From positions 99,253 to 163,252 of the forward strand of contig CAYYJR010000008.1 in assembly GCA_964472305.1 (NCBI GenBank): a DNA stretch of 64,000 nucleotides. The letters are read 5' to 3'. Below are positions 17,225 through 25,004 of this stretch, piece by piece. Both the position numbers and the translations under genes were made by a program. This DNA is from CAYYJR01 sp964472305. Lineage in GTDB: Bacteria > Armatimonadota > Hebobacteria > CAIYQO01. Each line of letters begins with the position of its first letter. The stretch's first letter is position 1. The notes beneath the pieces were generated by a model. That model ran no database searches. It was not told the origin of the DNA and worked only from the letters and a program-made list of their open reading frames with translations.

Positions 17225-18625
17225 ATGGTAAAAATCGGCTTTATTCCCACGAACTGGGATGCCTGGGATGCCTGCAAATGGGCGGGCAAGATGCGTGACC
17301 GCTGCGTGACGGCGCTGGCGGATGTGCCCGGTTTGGAACTGGTCACCCCGCCGAAAGAGCTGACCGGCGACGGCTGCGTCAACGATGTACCGCAGGCGAA
17401 GGCCGTGCTGGAACTGTTCCAGCGCGAAGGCGTGCAGGGCATTCTCCTGGGCAACATGACCTTCGGGCACGAGGTTTCCGCCGTCGGCACGCTGGTCAAC
17501 GGCCTTTCGCCGGAATTTCCCATTCTGCACTTCTGCACGCGCAGCGGGCCAATCGAGAACGGCTTGCGCTCCACCGATACCTGGTGCGGACAGTTTATGA
17601 CCACTTCGGCGCTCAAACGGCGCGGTCGCAAATTCGTGCACCTGCACACGTGCAATCCGGAAGATGCCTGCTTTGCGGAGGCCGTCAGCGTCTTCACCCG
17701 CGCCGTCAATGCCGTCTCCACGTTCCGACGGGCGAAATTCGGCCTGCTCGGGCAACGCCCGCAGCTCTTCGAGTCGCAGGCTTTCAGCGAGCAGGCAATG
17801 CAAAAACGGTTCGGGCAGATGGTGGTGCCGATCAATATCGACGAAGTGTACGACGCGATGGATGCTGTCACGGCGGATGATCCGGAGGTGCAGCAGACGC
17901 TCGAAGAGATTCGGACCGGCTACGAGATGTGCGAAACCACCGCGGATGCACAGATCAACATGGCTCGCTATGAAGTCGCGCTCCGGCGGCTGGCGAAGAC
18001 GCTGGACATCAATGCCATGGCGGTTACCTGCTGGACGGGCGTGCAGCGACGCTACGGCATTTCGCTGTGCTCCACCTTCGGCCGCCTCAACGACAAAGGG
18101 CTGATTACCGCGTGCGAGTCCGATCTACTCGGTGCCGTCTCGATGTGGGCGGTCTACCAGGCCGGACTCGCGCAGACGAAACCGCACTTCATCGACTGGA
18201 CCGACCTGCACCCCACCGAGCCGAACGTCTGGCTGGCCTGGCACTGCGGCAACGCACCGCCCAGCGCGTGCACTGAAGGCTGCACGCCGAAAATGTATCG
18301 CAACGAACGCCTGATCCAGTGGGTGCCGAACTGCTACGGCACGGGCGAATTCCCGCTCAAACCCGGCCCGGTCACCTGCGCGCGCCTGGTCGAATACGAC
18401 GGCAATTACACGATGTTCTTCGGTTCCGGCGAGGTAGTGGACATGCCGCCGTTTACCCGCGGCTCGTATGGTTGGGTGAAAGTCAACGATGTCTTCGACT
18501 GGGAAGACAAGCTGGTCGAGCATGGCATCATCCACCACGGCACGCTGATTCACGACGCGAAGGTCGCCGACGCGCTCGAACTGTTCTGCAAGTTCCTGGA
18601 CATCGAAGCAGTGAGAGGGGCCTGA
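17225..18625 (+). CDS. L-fucose/L-arabinose isomerase-like protein
   Basis: A 466-residue protein with the fold of the L-fucose isomerase/L-arabinose isomerase group, which interconverts aldoses and ketoses with a bound divalent metal. Recognisable parts are the N-terminal GFIPTNWDAWDA, GILLGNMTFGHE, AKFGLLGQRPQLFESQ, AMAVTCWTGVQRRYGISLC, a DLLGAVSMW turn, WLAWHCGNAPPSA and the C-terminal GPVTCARLVEYDGNYTMFF. True FucI proteins are near 590 residues; this shorter form belongs to the broader family seen beside sugar and URO-D-like genes. It begins 12 nt after the URO-D copy 1 gene with an AACGGAGG Shine-Dalgarno and ends 1 nt before the dehydrogenase. The substrate cannot be read from the sequence. 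Confidence 0.85.
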   Translation: MVKIGFIPTNWDAWDACKWAGKMRDRCVTALADVPGLELVTPPKELTGDGCVNDVPQAKAVLELFQREGVQGILLGNMTFGHEVSAVGTLVNGLSPEFPILHFCTRSGPIENGLRSTDTWCGQFMTTSALKRRGRKFVHLHTCNPEDACFAEAVSVFTRAVNAVSTFRRAKFGLLGQRPQLFESQAFSEQAMQKRFGQMVVPINIDEVYDAMDAVTADDPEVQQTLEEIRTGYEMCETTADAQINMARYEVALRRLAKTLDINAMAVTCWTGVQRRYGISLCSTFGRLNDKGLITACESDLLGAVSMWAVYQAGLAQTKPHFIDWTDLHPTEPNVWLAWHCGNAPPSACTEGCTPKMYRNERLIQWVPNCYGTGEFPLKPGPVTCARLVEYDGNYTMFFGSGEVVDMPPFTRGSYGWVKVNDVFDWEDKLVEHGIIHHGTLIHDAKVADALELFCKFLDIEAVRGA

Positions 18626-18626
18626 G

Positions 18627-19706
18627 ATGTGGCGTCACGTCATGACGGACTGGGGACAGTTCCGCCGCGAAGATATTTCGGTGCCTGTCCCCGGCGCGGG
18701 CGAGGTGCTGCTCAAGGTGGCGCGGGTGGGCGTGTGCGGCTCGGACCTGGCGATCATCCACGGCAAGCATCCCTACGCGCGCCCACCGTTGGTACTGGGA
18801 CACGAAGTATCCGGCATTGTCGCCGCGCAAGGGCCGGATGGCGCCGGGCCGCCGGTGGGCACGCGGGTGACGGTGATCCCGCACCTGGTCTGCGGGACGT
18901 GCCGCGCCTGCCGGGCGCAGCGGTATAACCTGTGCAATACCCTCAAATGCATCGGCGCACAGGCGGATGGCGCGCATGCGGAATACCTGGTCATGCCGGC
19001 GGAAATGGTGTTGCCTATTCCGGACGGCATGTCGCTGGCCGACGCGGCCATGGTCGAGCCGGCGGCGGTCGCCTACCACGGCATCAACCGCACCGGCATA
19101 TTGCCGGACGACCGCGTGCTTGTCATCGGCGCCGGGCCGATCGGCGCCTTTGCGCTGCAATCGGCAAAGGCACTGGGGGCCAAAGCAGTCTATGTGGCCG
19201 ACCTGTTGGACTCCCGGTTGGCGCTGGCGGAACAACTCGGCGCCGACGGTACGATCAATACCGCACGGGAATCGCTGGCGGACGGCTTGACACGCCTGCT
19301 CGGCGACGCTAAGGCGGTCGATGTCTTCGCCGACTGCGTGGGCGGCGCCGGCGTCGTCCTCGATCAGTGCATCGCCCTCGCCAACCGCGGCAGCCGCATT
19401 GTCATGCTCGGCGTGCTCGGGACGGAATACCAGTTGCCGCACCTGCCGGACTTCGTCGAGCACGAACTCACGCTTTTCGGCACCACCATGTATACCCCGC
19501 GGGATTATCGCGACGTGCTGGCGCTCATCACCGCTGGTCAGATCCGCACCGAAGGCATCATCACCCATCGCTACCCGCTGGAGTGTGCGCCTGAGGTGAT
19601 CGCGGCTATCGACGCCCATCGCGATCGCTATTTCAAAGTGCTGCTGGTAAGCAATGTGACGGATATTCCACCCTTTGGAGAGGAGATCCTGAATGAACTC
19701 ACGTGA
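18627..19706 (+). CDS. Zinc-dependent alcohol/polyol dehydrogenase (sorbitol-dehydrogenase type)
   Basis: A 359-residue medium-chain dehydrogenase that oxidises or reduces a secondary alcohol of a polyol or sugar with NAD(P). The catalytic zinc ligands are Cys37 (GVCGSD) and His59-Glu60 (GHEVSG). The structural zinc site is the four-Cys lobe C89, C92, C95 and C103 (CGTCRACRAQRYNLC). The Rossmann fingerprint is VIGAGPIGAFA, followed by VADLLDSRLALAEQLGAD. It starts 1 nt after the isomerase stop and its last 14 nt overlap the next URO-D gene, so translation is coupled. With the isomerase and transketolase it makes a plausible sugar or polyol catabolic route. Confidence 0.93.
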   Translation: MWRHVMTDWGQFRREDISVPVPGAGEVLLKVARVGVCGSDLAIIHGKHPYARPPLVLGHEVSGIVAAQGPDGAGPPVGTRVTVIPHLVCGTCRACRAQRYNLCNTLKCIGAQADGAHAEYLVMPAEMVLPIPDGMSLADAAMVEPAAVAYHGINRTGILPDDRVLVIGAGPIGAFALQSAKALGAKAVYVADLLDSRLALAEQLGADGTINTARESLADGLTRLLGDAKAVDVFADCVGGAGVVLDQCIALANRGSRIVMLGVLGTEYQLPHLPDFVEHELTLFGTTMYTPRDYRDVLALITAGQIRTEGIITHRYPLECAPEVIAAIDAHRDRYFKVLLVSNVTDIPPFGEEILNELT

Positions 19707-20844
19707 ACGCTTCCTGGCGACCACCCGTTTTCAACCGGTGGACCGGGCGTTTCTGCTCCATCCCTGGTGCTGGACGGAAACGCTGGCCCGGTGGCACACG
19801 GAGGGATTACCGGCTGACGCAAGCCTTGGGCAGTACTTCGGCACCGATGCCGAAGGCTACGCGCCAGTGCAGATGCAGGGACGGTATGGGCCGCACCTGC
19901 TGCCACCGCTGGAGCCGCAAGTGCTTGCCGAAACAGATACGTATCGCATCGTGCGTGACGAGGAAGGCAATACCATCCGGCTGTTCAAGGACGATCCGCA
20001 GCAATCCATGCCCGAATGGATCGCGTATCCCATGAAGGACCGGACGGATTGGGAAACACGTATCAAGCCGCGTTTCAACGCGCAGGCGCCGGGGCGCTGT
20101 CCGCAAGGCGACGAACTGGAAGCCTATGCCGGCGCGGTGCGCGAGCGCGATTATCCACTCGGTCTGTGGGCCGGCTCCTTTTACGGCTGGCCGCGCAGCC
20201 TGCTGGGCGTCGAAACCATATCTGTGCTGTTCTATGATGACCCGGCATTGATCCGCGAGATGTGCGAGCATCTCGCCGACTTCGTCATCGAGACAATCAC
20301 GCCGATGCTGGAAAAGGTGCAATTCGACTACGCCTTCATCTGGGAGGACATGGCCGGCAAGGCGGGACCGTTGTGCTCGCCGGCTACGTATCGCGAGTTC
20401 TGCCTCCCGCCGCTCAAGCGCGTGGTATCGCTGCTCCGAAAGCACGGCATCGAGAACATCATCGTCGACAGTGACGGCAACAACGACGTGCTGATTCCGC
20501 TGTGGCTGGAGGCGGGGGTGAACGGCTTGCGTCCCTTCGAGATTGCCGCGAACAGCGACCCGGTGCGGACGCGCCGCGAATACCCCGACCTGATCATCCA
20601 GGGGGGCATCGACAAGCGCGCGCTGGCGCACGATGCGGAGACTATCGACCGCGAAGTGCTCTCGAAGGTCCCCTGGCTCTGCCTGCAAGGCGGGTATTTC
20701 CCGCAGGTGGATCACCTCGTGCCACCGGATGTCTCGCTGGCGAATTATACATATTACTCGCGACTACTGCGCCAGGTCGTGGAGGACCCGGAGCGTTATC
20801 TGCATGAGGCGCGCTGGCGTGGATGCTGGCAGGAGTCGCATTGA
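19693..20844 (+). CDS. URO-D-like protein lacking the HxC metal motif (copy 2)
   Basis: A 383-residue member of the uroporphyrinogen decarboxylase superfamily (start MNSRERFLATTRFQPVDR, typical of the group). At the place where the methyltransferase-type relatives have His-x-Cys-Gly it reads VDSDGN (Asp259, Asp261), so the zinc ligands are replaced by acids. Other family segments are FIWEDMAGKAGPLCSPATYREFCLP, WLEAGVNGLRPFEIAAN and LIIQGGIDKRAL. This subfamily is common in genomes rich in polysaccharide genes but has no known reaction. It overlaps the dehydrogenase gene by 14 nt. An independent methyltransferase role is unlikely because the metal site is missing; a partner or decarboxylase-like role is open. 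Confidence 0.82.
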   Translation: MNSRERFLATTRFQPVDRAFLLHPWCWTETLARWHTEGLPADASLGQYFGTDAEGYAPVQMQGRYGPHLLPPLEPQVLAETDTYRIVRDEEGNTIRLFKDDPQQSMPEWIAYPMKDRTDWETRIKPRFNAQAPGRCPQGDELEAYAGAVRERDYPLGLWAGSFYGWPRSLLGVETISVLFYDDPALIREMCEHLADFVIETITPMLEKVQFDYAFIWEDMAGKAGPLCSPATYREFCLPPLKRVVSLLRKHGIENIIVDSDGNNDVLIPLWLEAGVNGLRPFEIAANSDPVRTRREYPDLIIQGGIDKRALAHDAETIDREVLSKVPWLCLQGGYFPQVDHLVPPDVSLANYTYYSRLLRQVVEDPERYLHEARWRGCWQESH

Positions 20845-20878
20845 TCCCCTCGCCGACCAGCGAAATGGTGGTGGCATC

Positions 20879-22021
20879 ATGACCCATCGTGAGCGTGTTA
20901 TTACAGCCTTGAACCATGAGGAACCCGACCGCGTGCCCCGCGACCTGGGCGGGAGCGTGGTTACCTCGATTGCGCTCACCACGTATCGAGATTTGCGCCA
21001 GCACCTCGGTCTGCCTGACATCGAGCCGCGCGTGATGGAGACCGTGCAACAGATCGCTTTCGTCGATGACGACGTGCTGGACGCGCTGGACCTGGACGTG
21101 GTTCCGCTTTTCGCCAATCCACCGGCACAGTCGACCATCATCCGCACCGAGCCTGACGGCGGATTGGCCTTTGAGGATGACTTCGGCGCCACCTTGCGCA
21201 AACCGCCGGGGTGCCGGTATTTCGACTGGTGCGAGTTTCCACTCCGAGAGGCTGCTCTGGACGCGCTCAATAGCCTTCCCTGGCCCGACCCGGACGATCC
21301 CGCGCGCTGGGCGGGATTGCGCGCGCGCGCACTGGCGCTGCGCGCATCCACCGACCGCGCCATCTTCGGCATGGCCCCGTGCGGGCACGATCTGTTCAAT
21401 CAGTGGTTCCGCGTACGCGGCATGGGTGCGGCGCTGGAAGATCTGTTGCTCAATGAAGAGGTGGCGGAAGCGTTTTTCGACCGCCTGCTCGACACCATCC
21501 TGCGCGCGCACACGCACTTCCTCGACGCGGTGGGCGACTTGATCGACGTGCATTTCACCGCCGACGATGTGAGCGGACAGTCCGGACCACTCATCTCGCC
21601 CGCGCTTTACCGGCGGCTTATCAAACCGCGACAGGCACGGATTATCGCGCTGATCAAAGCGAAGACGAAGGCGAAAGTCTTCTACCACTCCTGCGGCGCA
21701 GTCCGCGAGTTCATCCCCGACCTGATCGAGATAGGCGTCGATATCCTCAATCCCGTACAGGTCTCCGCCGCCGGCATGGACACCGCGGCGCTCAAACGGG
21801 AATACGGTGCGCATCTCTCCTTCTGGGGCGGTGGGTGCGACACCCAGCACGTGTTGCCGTTCGGCACGCCGGCGGAAGTGCGCGCCGAGGCATGCCAACG
21901 GCTACGCGATCTGGCGCCCGGCGGCGGCTTCGTCTTTAATCCGGTGCACAACATCCAACCCGGCGTGCCGGTGAGCAACATCCTGGCGATGTTTGAAGCA
22001 GCGCAGTCCGCTTGGACGTAG
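20879..22021 (+). CDS. URO-D-like protein with His-x-Cys-Gly motif (copy 3)
   Basis: A 380-residue URO-D-superfamily protein beginning MTHRERVITALNHEEPDRVP. It keeps the methyltransferase-type site: FYHSCGAV (His270, Cys272) and a later GGGCDTQHVLPFGTP with Cys320, the expected place of a third zinc ligand. FNPVHNIQPGVPVSN near the end is typical of this subfamily. The start was placed at 20879, the first ATG after the upstream stop that fits the family N-terminus; its Shine-Dalgarno is weak, which fits translation coupled to the gene 34 nt before. It is the last gene of the tightly packed operon. The likely chemistry is methyl transfer, but the acceptor and donor are unknown. Confidence 0.85.
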   Translation: MTHRERVITALNHEEPDRVPRDLGGSVVTSIALTTYRDLRQHLGLPDIEPRVMETVQQIAFVDDDVLDALDLDVVPLFANPPAQSTIIRTEPDGGLAFEDDFGATLRKPPGCRYFDWCEFPLREAALDALNSLPWPDPDDPARWAGLRARALALRASTDRAIFGMAPCGHDLFNQWFRVRGMGAALEDLLLNEEVAEAFFDRLLDTILRAHTHFLDAVGDLIDVHFTADDVSGQSGPLISPALYRRLIKPRQARIIALIKAKTKAKVFYHSCGAVREFIPDLIEIGVDILNPVQVSAAGMDTAALKREYGAHLSFWGGGCDTQHVLPFGTPAEVRAEACQRLRDLAPGGGFVFNPVHNIQPGVPVSNILAMFEAAQSAWT

Positions 22022-22049
22022 CACGGTAAAACCACGGTTTGCCCCGCTA

Positions 22050-22058
22050 TGGTACAAT
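22050..22058 (+). promoter_or_regulatory. Extended -10 promoter of the SUMF1-domain gene
   Basis: TGG-TACAAT at 22050-22058 lies 23 nt before the ATG at 22082, leaving about 17 nt of leader with GGAGGCAGGAG. It implies that the SUMF1-domain gene has its own transcript and is not only read from the URO-D operon. Confidence 0.5.
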
Positions 22059-22081
22059 AGCGCCGGAGGCAGGAGCATTCC

Positions 22082-22963
22082 ATGCGACATTCACGACGAA
22101 AGCTGCTCTGGGGCGCGGCGCTGGCCATCGCGGTGGCGGTGTGGTGGTGGCATCCGTGGTCGCGCATCACCATCCGGGAGAAAATTAACCCCCTCGACGG
22201 CGCGGTGATGGTGTGGGTGCCCGCCGGCACCTTCAACATGGGCACCAGCGACGGCGATTTGCTGCTCTGGTCTCGGCAACATGGCTGGTGGGCGCTGGGG
22301 GAGATGTGGCTGGCGGTGCTCACGCGGCGGCTCGACCGCTATGCGAGCGAACGTCCCGCGCATCCCGTCTTTCTGGACGGGTACTGGCTCTACAAGGACG
22401 AGGTGACGGTGGCGCAATACCGCCGCTTCTGCCGCGCGACGGGCCGCGCGATGCCGAAGAAGCCTCCGTGGGGTTGGCGGGACACGTACCCGATCGTCAA
22501 CGTCTCCTGGTTCGACGCCGCCGCCTACGCAAAGTGGGCGGGCGCGGCGCTGCCCAGCGAAGCGCAATGGGAAAAAGCGGCGCGGGGGACGGACGAGCGG
22601 CTCTTTCCCTGGGGTAACGCCTGGGAGGCCGGCAAGTGCGCGAACTACGATAATTCCAGTGGCAGCGTGCATCCGGTCGGCAGCTTCCAGGCGGACATCA
22701 GCCCCTATGGCGCGCAGGATCTGGCGGGGAATGCCTTGGAGAGGTGCGCGGACTGGTATGATGAGGGGTATTACCGCCATGCGCCCCGCCGCAATCCGAC
22801 GGGCCCGTCAACGGGCACATACCGGGTGGTGCGGGGCAATAGTTGGTACAGTAGCTGGTACGATAGCGACTTCCGCTGCGCGTATCGCTACTTCACCCTC
22901 CCGGACAGCCACTGGAACATCAACGGGTTCCGTTGCGTCTCCTTCTCGCCGGGACCGAAATGA
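22082..22963 (+). CDS. Membrane-anchored SUMF1/formylglycine-generating-enzyme-domain protein lacking the catalytic cysteines
   Basis: A 293-residue protein with an N-terminal signal anchor (RRKLLWGAALAIAVAVWWW) and a sulfatase-modifying-factor domain: MVWVPAGTFNMGT, HPVFLDGYWLYKDEVTVAQY, PIVNVSWFDAAAYAKWAG, LPSEAQWEKAARG, FPWGN and INGFRCV. In formylglycine-generating enzymes the active cysteines lie in the segment between the RGGSW-like strand and RCAxR. Here that segment reads VVRGNSWYSSWYDSDFRCAY, with no Cys pair. It is thus probably not a sulfatase activator but one of the many SUMF1-domain proteins with a binding or other catalytic role. No sulfatase gene is in the window. Start set by AGGAG 7 nt upstream. 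Confidence 0.85.
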   Translation: MRHSRRKLLWGAALAIAVAVWWWHPWSRITIREKINPLDGAVMVWVPAGTFNMGTSDGDLLLWSRQHGWWALGEMWLAVLTRRLDRYASERPAHPVFLDGYWLYKDEVTVAQYRRFCRATGRAMPKKPPWGWRDTYPIVNVSWFDAAAYAKWAGAALPSEAQWEKAARGTDERLFPWGNAWEAGKCANYDNSSGSVHPVGSFQADISPYGAQDLAGNALERCADWYDEGYYRHAPRRNPTGPSTGTYRVVRGNSWYSSWYDSDFRCAYRYFTLPDSHWNINGFRCVSFSPGPK

Positions 22964-22981
22964 CCCCATGCCCCTCCCGGC

Positions 22982-23072
22982 GGTTGAGTAGGGCCGCAGG
23001 CCCGTATCGAAACCCCGGCGTGCAAGCGCAAGGCGGCGTGGTTTCGATACGGATCTGCGATCCTACTCAACC
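22982..23072. repeat. REP-like inverted pair of a 33-nt palindromic unit
   Basis: The unit at 22982-23014 starts GGTTGAGTAGG and ends CGTATCGAAACC. Its imperfect inverted copy is at 23040-23072, and the inner 13 nt of the arms (23002-23014 and 23040-23052) are perfectly complementary. Further ACTCAACC copies follow at about 23078-23085 and 23117-23124. It lies between convergent genes, as REP elements usually do. Related GGTTGAGTAG...CGAAACC repeats are known from high-GC genomes. Confidence 0.7.
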
Positions 23073-23209
23073 ACCGGCTACTCAACCACGGAGGGCGCGG
23101 GCTACGCTGCTACCGACTCAACCACTGTCTGATGATGATGTGATCCGTATACCCCGCCAACTCTTCACTGAGTGATGCCTGTCTCAATGCATTTGCGGCC
23201 AGGGCGATG

Positions 23210-24664
23210 TCAAGCCCACAACGCATTGAGCGTATTGACCGTCTCATCAACGAGTTGTTGTCCGCCGTCCGGTCCCACCTCGTTGCAATACAGGCAGGCG
23301 CTGTAGCTCTCGCCTTCCATGGCTTTCTGTGTCGCCAGATACGATGTCGGGCCTCCGGCGGCCAGTTGCACCAGGAACGTCTGGAGCGCGGGGCTGCGGC
23401 CGGTGATGCGCAGGCCGTAGTCGAGGAACAGCTCGAACGCATTGGTGGCGAAAGCGACGTCGCCCAGGCGAATGACATGCAGTTCCATCGGCAGGTCGGG
23501 GTGCTGCTGTTGTTCCGCATACCGCGCCAGGATGCGCCGGCAGCGGTGCTTCCGGGCATACAGGACGCTGTCTTGTGCCATGTAATCACCGGACGCATTC
23601 GCGGTCGCCGAAAGCTGTTCGAGTGCGGCAAGGCCTTCGAGCGCCTCGCGTTGCTCCTCCTCCGAGATGCGCCGCCGCGCAAGGGCAATCGTGCGGACGA
23701 CATGCCGGAGTTCCACCTGCTCCCGGCGATCGTGTATGGCCCAGGCGAGGGTTTCGTCAAAAACAGCCGCGAGCCGGTCAGCGATCTCTTGCCGGTTGGT
23801 GCGATTTTTCAATTGCCGCATTCGCTGCTCCGCGGCCTTGTTGTACATTGGGTGCGGCGACAGGTCGCCCGCGGGCGCGCACAACGGGAGCAGGTACAGT
23901 TTTTCGCCGTGCCGCTTCCGCAGTTCCAACCGCACCTCGTGCCAGAAATCCGCGGAGATGACGTTCAAGCCCTCATCTTCCTGCGACGTGCACGACAAGT
24001 TAAAAAGCGCGCCGGTAAGCCGTTGTTCCGCGTCGAAGGTGTAGAGCAGGTTGACGCTGTGATCCACGTAACCTTCCAGGCCGCTGATCCGCGGATCGTT
24101 CATCTCGCCATACATCCGGGCGCATTTTTCCGTTTTCGTGCCCGGCAACTCGCAGAAATCCGGTCGCTGTGACAGGTCGTCGAAGTACACCGCGCGGCGG
24201 TTATGGCCCACGACGGCGTAGCCGTAGCCCCAACACACCGAGCCGGGTTGACGCGCCTGCCAGCTTTCCACCACCGCCTCGACAATGCGACCGGTGAGAA
24301 AATCGCGAAATTCGGCAGCCGTCATCACTCCGGGCGGCACGGGCGGGTGCCAGACACCGAGGGGGTCGGGCGCGGTATGGGTGTGCGTCGCGCTGATGAC
24401 CAGCTTTTCCGCGGGACAGTCCGGCAGGCGCTGCCGCAGCATTTCCCGGCAGGATGTCAGCACCTCGGTGGGTACCATTACCAGATCGCAGGATACCCAG
24501 ATAAGCGCATCATCGCCCGCGGAAAGACTGAGTGCGGTCACCGTCACCGGATCCAACACCTCGCTCGTGATGCGCATATGAAACTGTCCACAGAGATTCA
24601 CCGGGCGAGTGGGGGTGATGTCACGCGTCGCCCAGCCGATGAGCACCGGGTGTGATTGAGGCAT
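23210..24664 (-). CDS. Neutral/alkaline ceramidase-like hydrolase, probably cytoplasmic
   Basis: A 484-residue protein resembling the N-terminal domain of neutral/alkaline non-lysosomal ceramidases and their many uncharacterised bacterial relatives. The opening GWATRDITPTRPVNLCGQ corresponds to the family's GxxxxDITP start. The zinc-site motif is SATHTHTAPD, followed by the VGHNRRAVYFDD segment that corresponds to the family's xNR stretch. The mid-chain LLPLCAPAGDLSPHP fits the conserved GDxSP. No signal peptide is seen and the C-terminal beta domain of true ceramidases is absent, so the substrate may be something other than ceramide. The ATG at 24664 follows AAGGAGCAACAGT. It is divergent from a large secreted protein, with about 340 nt between them. 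Confidence 0.75.
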   Translation of the reverse strand: MPQSHPVLIGWATRDITPTRPVNLCGQFHMRITSEVLDPVTVTALSLSAGDDALIWVSCDLVMVPTEVLTSCREMLRQRLPDCPAEKLVISATHTHTAPDPLGVWHPPVPPGVMTAAEFRDFLTGRIVEAVVESWQARQPGSVCWGYGYAVVGHNRRAVYFDDLSQRPDFCELPGTKTEKCARMYGEMNDPRISGLEGYVDHSVNLLYTFDAEQRLTGALFNLSCTSQEDEGLNVISADFWHEVRLELRKRHGEKLYLLPLCAPAGDLSPHPMYNKAAEQRMRQLKNRTNRQEIADRLAAVFDETLAWAIHDRREQVELRHVVRTIALARRRISEEEQREALEGLAALEQLSATANASGDYMAQDSVLYARKHRCRRILARYAEQQQHPDLPMELHVIRLGDVAFATNAFELFLDYGLRITGRSPALQTFLVQLAAGGPTSYLATQKAMEGESYSACLYCNEVGPDGGQQLVDETVNTLNALWA

Positions 24665-25004
24665 ACTGTTGCTCCTTACGTCGATTGCATGCGTTCGCAG
24701 CGCCCTATTGTACCGCATGCCGTACCGAAAAGTCAGCAGGAACACGGGTGTTGTTATTGTGGACATGCGACGGGGACACTCGGTCAGCTCCGGTTCCCTT
24801 AACGCGCCATCCACTCAAATCCGCTCGGTACATCGCTCACGCGTAGAGGAATTCGACACGATGAGAGGAATGATACGTGAAGCAGGCTTTTCGCTGCCAC
24901 GTTCGTTCTTCACCCCTGTCTCCTCTCCCAATCAGAGGCCAGAGGACACAGCGACAGGCCCGCGTAACAGGCGATCGTCGTCGGTGATCCCACGGGAGGG
25001 TCGT
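24665..25004. other. Divergent promoter region
   Basis: A 340-nt region between two divergent starts. On the minus strand TACAAT (24707-24712) could be the -10 of the ceramidase-like gene. The plus-strand frame is open through most of it, with an alternative ATG at about 24861, but no signal peptide or Shine-Dalgarno supports a start before 25005. Confidence 0.45.

Noticed and set aside
20642..21898. 418-codon open frame on the minus strand
   Set aside because: Antisense to two URO-D-like genes; an artefact of their codon use.
16076..22021. True HemE (uroporphyrinogen decarboxylase) genes
   Set aside because: None has the HemE N-terminal substrate motif, there are three copies and the neighbours are sugar genes, so heme synthesis is unlikely.
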